Below are positions 5,898 through 8,557 of a stretch of 8,557 nt of DNA, piece after piece. The notes beneath the pieces were generated by a model. The model did not search any database and was not told the origin of the DNA. It saw only the letters and a program-made list of their open reading frames with translations. The position numbers and the translations under genes are program-made. Positions within the stretch are counted from its first letter, which is position 1; every line of letters starts with the position of its first letter. The stretch covers positions 27,119 to 35,675 of the forward strand of contig DBCQ01000028.1 of assembly GCA_002293155.1 (NCBI GenBank), in the 5' to 3' direction. The DNA is from Burkholderiales bacterium UBA954 (GTDB lineage: Bacteria; Pseudomonadota; Gammaproteobacteria; Burkholderiales; Burkholderiaceae_A).

Positions 5898-6459
5898 TGG
5901 CCTTCATCCTGCGTTAAGAACGTTTGTCCATGGCGCAACGCAGATACTGCTGACCGAAACTTTGGAAGAGTTGTTTCTACCAAGGGTAGGCGAATTAATG
6001 AGGGCCTTGGTCTCGCATGACAACTGGTTGGATCCGGCATGCGCGCAGAACCACCCAAGTTTCTATCAGCAATACCTTCTCTACGCAGATCCCAGCGATC
6101 GGCTATCGGTGGTGAGCTTCGTCTGGGGCCCTGGCCAGAGTACGCCAATTCACGATCACACGGTCTGGGGGGTGATCGGGATGTTGCGTGGTTCGGAATA
6201 TGCGCAGCAGTATGATGTTGGCGTTGGGGGTAGACCTAACCCAGTAGGACATGAGTTACGCCTGATGCCGGGCGATGTGGAGTATGTATCGCCGCATTTG
6301 GGCGATGTGCATCAGGTTCGAAATGCTTACAGCGATCGGGTGTCTATTAGTATCCACGCCTACGGCGGGAATATTGGAAAAATTAAGCGGCATGTCTTTG
6401 CAGCCGATACCGGTAATGTCAAAGAGTTCATCTCGGGTTATGCAACACCGGCAAATTAA
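5887..6459 (+). CDS. Thiol dioxygenase, 3-mercaptopropionate dioxygenase type
   Basis: This 190-residue cupin uses non-haem Fe(II) and O2 to oxidise a small thiol to a sulfinate, most likely 3-mercaptopropionate to 3-sulfinopropionate; cysteine is the alternative substrate. The iron ligands are visible as His89 and His91 in TPIHDHTVWG and His142 in GDVHQV. The Ser155-His157-Tyr159 triad occurs in VSISIHAYG. YQQYLLY gives Gln62 where cysteine dioxygenases have Arg, and Arg168 is present in IKRHVF; both are features of the mercaptopropionate group. These numbers agree with those I recall for the Pseudomonas and Azotobacter enzymes, which supports ATG 5887 as the start over TTG 5863. No strong ribosome binding site is visible, and the 11-base overlap with the DUF1992 gene suggests coupling. 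It is presumably cytoplasmic. No sulfinate or taurine pathway gene is adjacent. Confidence 0.9.
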   Translation: MNVDGLHPALRTFVHGATQILLTETLEELFLPRVGELMRALVSHDNWLDPACAQNHPSFYQQYLLYADPSDRLSVVSFVWGPGQSTPIHDHTVWGVIGMLRGSEYAQQYDVGVGGRPNPVGHELRLMPGDVEYVSPHLGDVHQVRNAYSDRVSISIHAYGGNIGKIKRHVFAADTGNVKEFISGYATPAN

Positions 6460-6514
6460 TGATGCGGTCTAACAGAGGCCGTGTTTAAACGCTGCATGAC
6501 ATAGAATTGGGTCC

Positions 6515-7471
6515 ATGGTGACTTTTCTTGACCCAGCGATTCTATTTTTTATATTTGGTTTATTTGCAGGGTTAGTTCGCTCAAACCTGGAGATACCACA
6601 GCCGATTGCTCGATTTCTATCGCTGTATTTGCTTATGGCGTTAGGTTTAAAGGGCGGTTTCGCGTTGCAGAAATCTGGTTTTACGCTTGAAATTGCGCTT
6701 GCGCTCGGCATCGCGGTGGGGCTTGCTGTGATCATCCCCATTATTGGCTATGCGCTGCTTCGGAGTCGGCTAAATCATTACGATTCGGCCGCGATTGCAG
6801 CGACCTATGGTTCAGTGAGCGCGGTGACATTTATCACCGCCACCCAGGCTCTCGATACCCAAGGGATTGCCTATGGCGGGCATATGGCAGCCGCGATGGC
6901 GCTGATGGAATCACCCGCAATTATTCTTGCCATAGTGCTCGCCAACAAGGCGCGTGCTGCCAATGCGCCTGGTGTGGCAGCAATTCGAATGCGACATGTG
7001 CTTCACGAATCCTTTACGGATGGGGCGCAGCTCTTGCTGCTTGGGTCCATGGCCGTAGGATTAGCCACTGGCGAGGCGGGCGAGTCGCTGATGGCCCCAT
7101 TCTCCATCGATCTGTTCAAAGGGATGTTGGCTTTTTTCCTCCTGGATATGGGTCTAATGGCGGCAAGAAATCTTGGGGGGCTGAAGGGAAGGCCCTGGAT
7201 TACTCTGGCTTATGCGTTTGTTGCGCCATTTGCCCATGCGGTTATGGCGCTGACACTCTGTAAGTTCTTCGCAATCAGTCTAGGGGATACGGTGTTGTTG
7301 ATGGTCCTCGCTGCGAGCGCGTCTTATATTGCGGTTCCCGCCGTTCTGCGACACGCCTTGCCGGAGGTTAATCCTGGCCTTTACATGGGAATGTCGCTCG
7401 GCATCACATTTCCCTTAAATATTGTGATTGGAATTCCGGTCTACACGGCACTTGCTCGGTTTGCGCTTTAG
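6515..7471 (+). CDS. SbtA-family sodium-dependent bicarbonate permease
   Basis: This 318-residue membrane protein belongs to the SbtA (PF05982, formerly DUF897) family, whose cyanobacterial member imports bicarbonate with sodium. The family pattern is strong: FLDPAILFFIFGLFAGLVRS (4-23), LSLYLLMALGLKGGFALQKSG (start 35), ATYGSVSAVTFITATQ (96-111), GHMAAAMALMESPAIILAI (122-140), LDMGLMAARNLG (210-221), and ASASYIAVPAVLRHALPE (267-284) followed by YMGMSLGITFPLNI. About ten helices in two similar halves are expected and fit the hydrophobicity. SLGITFPLN and YGSVSAV lie in the two half-repeats that build the transport site. ATG 6515 is chosen; GTG 6518 is adjacent and the upstream ribosome binding site is weak. 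No PII-like sbtB follows, and no carboxysome gene is in the window. In non-cyanobacteria the substrate of this family is not well established, so bicarbonate is a likely but unproven assignment. Confidence 0.88.
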   Translation: MVTFLDPAILFFIFGLFAGLVRSNLEIPQPIARFLSLYLLMALGLKGGFALQKSGFTLEIALALGIAVGLAVIIPIIGYALLRSRLNHYDSAAIAATYGSVSAVTFITATQALDTQGIAYGGHMAAAMALMESPAIILAIVLANKARAANAPGVAAIRMRHVLHESFTDGAQLLLLGSMAVGLATGEAGESLMAPFSIDLFKGMLAFFLLDMGLMAARNLGGLKGRPWITLAYAFVAPFAHAVMALTLCKFFAISLGDTVLLMVLAASASYIAVPAVLRHALPEVNPGLYMGMSLGITFPLNIVIGIPVYTALARFAL

Positions 7472-7536
7472 GGTTGGCCTCGAATACCCCTACAACAATG
7501 GGGAGAACCTAACTCTGAATTATTAGAAAATCAGAG
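7472..7536 (+). other. sbtA-terC intergenic stretch before the riboswitch core
   Basis: This stretch holds two small inverted repeats: CCCC/GGGG (7487-7490 with 7500-7503) and CTCTGA/TCAGAG (7513-7518 with 7531-7536). Neither has a following T-run, so neither looks like an sbtA terminator. The second may be a 5' stem next to the aptamer. I could not place a convincing promoter, although the terC leader should begin here. Confidence 0.45.
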
Positions 7537-7626
7537 CAGAAGGGGAGTAGCCCCATCGCCATGGCCGTCAATACGAGCAAACGCTCCGGTCCGGTGAGCA
7601 GCCGCTAGGCTGTAGCAAGACCTTCG
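7537..7626 (+). promoter_or_regulatory. yybP-ykoY family Mn2+ riboswitch upstream of terC
   Basis: The leader contains both conserved signatures of the yybP-ykoY aptamer: AAGGGGAGTAGC (7540-7551) near the 5' end and GCAAGACCTTC (7615-7625) at the 3' end. They are closed by P1 pairing of GAAGG (7539-7543) with CCTTC (7621-7625). GTCAATACG (7567-7575) and GGTCCGGTGAGC (7588-7599) between them also fit the family, as does the CAGCC-gcta-GGCTG stem (7599-7612). The class senses Mn2+ (and, for E. coli alx, responds to alkaline pH) and commonly precedes terC/alx or mntP genes. An intrinsic terminator lies 8 bases downstream, so control is probably by transcription read-through into terC. Confidence 0.92.
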
Positions 7627-7634
7627 TAATCAGT

Positions 7635-7657
7635 CCGGCTTCGAACAGCCGGTTTTT
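7635..7657 (+). terminator. Intrinsic terminator in the terC leader (riboswitch expression platform)
   Basis: CCGGCT (7635-7640) and AGCCGG (7647-7652) form a 6-bp GC-rich stem with a 6-base loop, followed by five T residues (7653-7657). It sits between the aptamer and the terC ribosome binding site. Alternative pairings exist: CGGCT (7636-7640) with AGCCG (7600-7604), and ACAGCC (7645-7650) with GGCTGT (7608-7613). Either would break the terminator by using the arms of the aptamer stem. Confidence 0.8.
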
Positions 7658-7676
7658 CTTGTTTACGGAGAGTTCA

Positions 7677-8557
7677 ATGGAAACGATTGGCAATGTCTGG
7701 ATGTGGGGTGGCTTCGCCATTTTTGTGGTGTTGGCCTGCGCTGTCGATTTATTGGTGTTGCAGAAAAAGGGGGCGGAGCGGGTCTCGGTAGGGCAGGCCC
7801 TTCGGTGGTCGGCGCTTTGGGTGTTCCTGGCGTTGGTTTTTAATGCCTTGCTCTGGTGGTATCTCGATGGGCAGGCGGGCCGTGAGTTGGCCAATCAAAA
7901 GGCGGCCGAGTTCTTCACCGGCTATCTCATTGAAAAGTCGTTGGCGGTCGATAACATCTTTGTATTTCTCATGCTCTTTACTTACTTCGCAGTGCCTTCG
8001 GAGTTGCAAAAGCGGGTATTGATCCTCGGCGTAATCGGGGCAATTGTTCTGCGGGCCGTAATGATCTTGATTGGGGCGTGGTTAATCAAAGAGTTTCACT
8101 GGGTGCTGTATGTCTTTGGCGCATTCTTATTGATTACAGGCATCAAGATGCTCATTTTTGCTGATGCAGGCTCCGATTTAGAGAAAAATCCGATATTGCG
8201 TTGGATGCGTGGCCATATGAATCTCACTCCGGGTTTTCATGGCGAGCGCTTCTGGATCAGTCGTGAGGGGGTCCGGGCCTACACACCACTTTTTGTGGTG
8301 ATGGTCTTAATTGGAATTACTGACGTTGTTTTTGCGGTGGATAGCATTCCGGCGATCTTTGCAATCACGGACGACCCTTTTATCGTGATGACCTCGAACA
8401 TCTTTGCAATCCTTGGATTGCGTGCAATGTACTTTCTTCTCGCAGACCTTAAGGATCGCTTCCATCTGCTGACATACGGCCTTGGGGTAATCCTAGTCTT
8501 TGTGGGCGCAAAGATGCTGATTGTGGACTGGATTAAAATCCCGGTAGCAGTGTCATT
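7677..8557 (+). CDS. TerC/Alx family membrane protein, 3' partial
   Basis: The frame is open from ATG 7677 to the window end (293 complete codons); relatives are about 320 residues, so roughly the last 30 are missing. GGAG at 7667-7670 is 6 bases before the ATG. The two TerC signature helices are visible with their acidic residues: EKSLAVDNIFVF (86-97, Asp92) and TDVVFAVDSIPA (215-226, Asp216 and Asp222), followed by NIFAILGLRAMYFLL (241-255). About nine membrane segments are expected, with a long loop at about residues 163-200 (including WMRGHMNLTPGFHGERF), as in Alx-type proteins. Members of this family are linked to Mn2+ export or metal homeostasis and to tellurite resistance in one case. 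The Mn2+ riboswitch directly upstream supports manganese export for this copy. It appears to be a separate transcription unit from sbtA, with its own 205-base leader. Confidence 0.93.
   Translation, partial: METIGNVWMWGGFAIFVVLACAVDLLVLQKKGAERVSVGQALRWSALWVFLALVFNALLWWYLDGQAGRELANQKAAEFFTGYLIEKSLAVDNIFVFLMLFTYFAVPSELQKRVLILGVIGAIVLRAVMILIGAWLIKEFHWVLYVFGAFLLITGIKMLIFADAGSDLEKNPILRWMRGHMNLTPGFHGERFWISREGVRAYTPLFVVMVLIGITDVVFAVDSIPAIFAITDDPFIVMTSNIFAILGLRAMYFLLADLKDRFHLLTYGLGVILVFVGAKMLIVDWIKIPVAVS

Noticed and set aside
5825..6148. Minus-strand 107-codon frame opposite the thiol dioxygenase.
   Set aside because: It overlaps the conserved active-site region of a well-supported plus-strand enzyme and shows an Arg/Pro-rich shadow composition.
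6460..6514. GTTTAAAC palindrome and TAGAAT before sbtA as operator or promoter.
   Set aside because: The palindrome is short and common by chance. The TAGAAT is only 7 bases from the start codon, too close for a usual leader, with no matching -35 element found.
7487..7503. CCCC/GGGG hairpin after sbtA as a possible terminator.
   Set aside because: The stem is only four base pairs with a nine-base loop, and no T-run follows.
7561..7608. A 15-codon open frame starting ATG inside the riboswitch aptamer, with AAGGGGAG upstream.
   Set aside because: The purine stretch is the conserved aptamer loop and is about 14 bases from the ATG, too far for a good start. The codons follow aptamer conservation rather than a protein pattern.
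7568..8009. Minus-strand open frames opposite the TerC gene and leader.
   Set aside because: The plus strand carries a clear TerC family protein with a riboswitch and ribosome binding site; the minus-strand products match nothing I recognise and are shadows.

Overview
The window is a compact, moderate-GC bacterial segment with short intergenic gaps, and it looks like an aquatic gammaproteobacterium. That placement is an inference from the mix of genes: a high-affinity molybdate transporter with a divergent ModE regulator, a BLUF photoreceptor, a 3-mercaptopropionate-type thiol dioxygenase, a small DUF1992 protein and DUF6152/DUF6644 proteins. No rRNA, tRNA, insertion sequence, phage gene or CRISPR array was seen.

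Layout. (1) Positions 1-1428, plus strand: the 3' part of an exported metal-dependent amidohydrolase, then a single-domain BLUF blue-light sensor 16 bases downstream. (2) Positions 1433-4716, minus strand: a tightly packed five-gene operon read from right to left as modA, modB, modC, a secreted DUF6152-like protein and a four-helix DUF6644-like membrane protein. modA/modB and modB/modC overlap by 4 bases, and modC overlaps the DUF6152 gene by 23. (3) Positions 4717-4846: the divergent control region. It carries a near-perfect ModE-type palindrome inside a recognisable modA promoter, and a second partial copy 33 bases nearer modA. (4) Positions 4847-6459, plus strand: modE (DNA-binding domain plus two Mop domains), a DUF1992 protein and an overlapping thiol dioxygenase. 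(5) Positions 6515-7471: an SbtA-family sodium/bicarbonate permease without a visible SbtB partner. (6) Positions 7472-8557: a leader with a yybP-ykoY (Mn2+) riboswitch and an intrinsic terminator, then a TerC/Alx family membrane protein that runs off the window end.

The most unusual feature is the modC gene. After a complete ABC ATPase domain of about 230 residues, the C-terminus is not the usual Mop/TOBE molybdate-binding domain but a recognisable, nearly full-length CutA1 domain (about residues 236-335). The reading frame is continuous. A trimeric, PII-like ferredoxin fold linked to divalent-metal tolerance is therefore covalently attached to a molybdate-importer ATPase. Two uncharacterised envelope proteins, one with several N-terminal histidines, are encoded in the same operon. 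I suggest this is a molybdate uptake system with an added regulatory or metal-sensing layer; that functional reading is inference. The remaining genes are recognisable family members in less familiar combinations.
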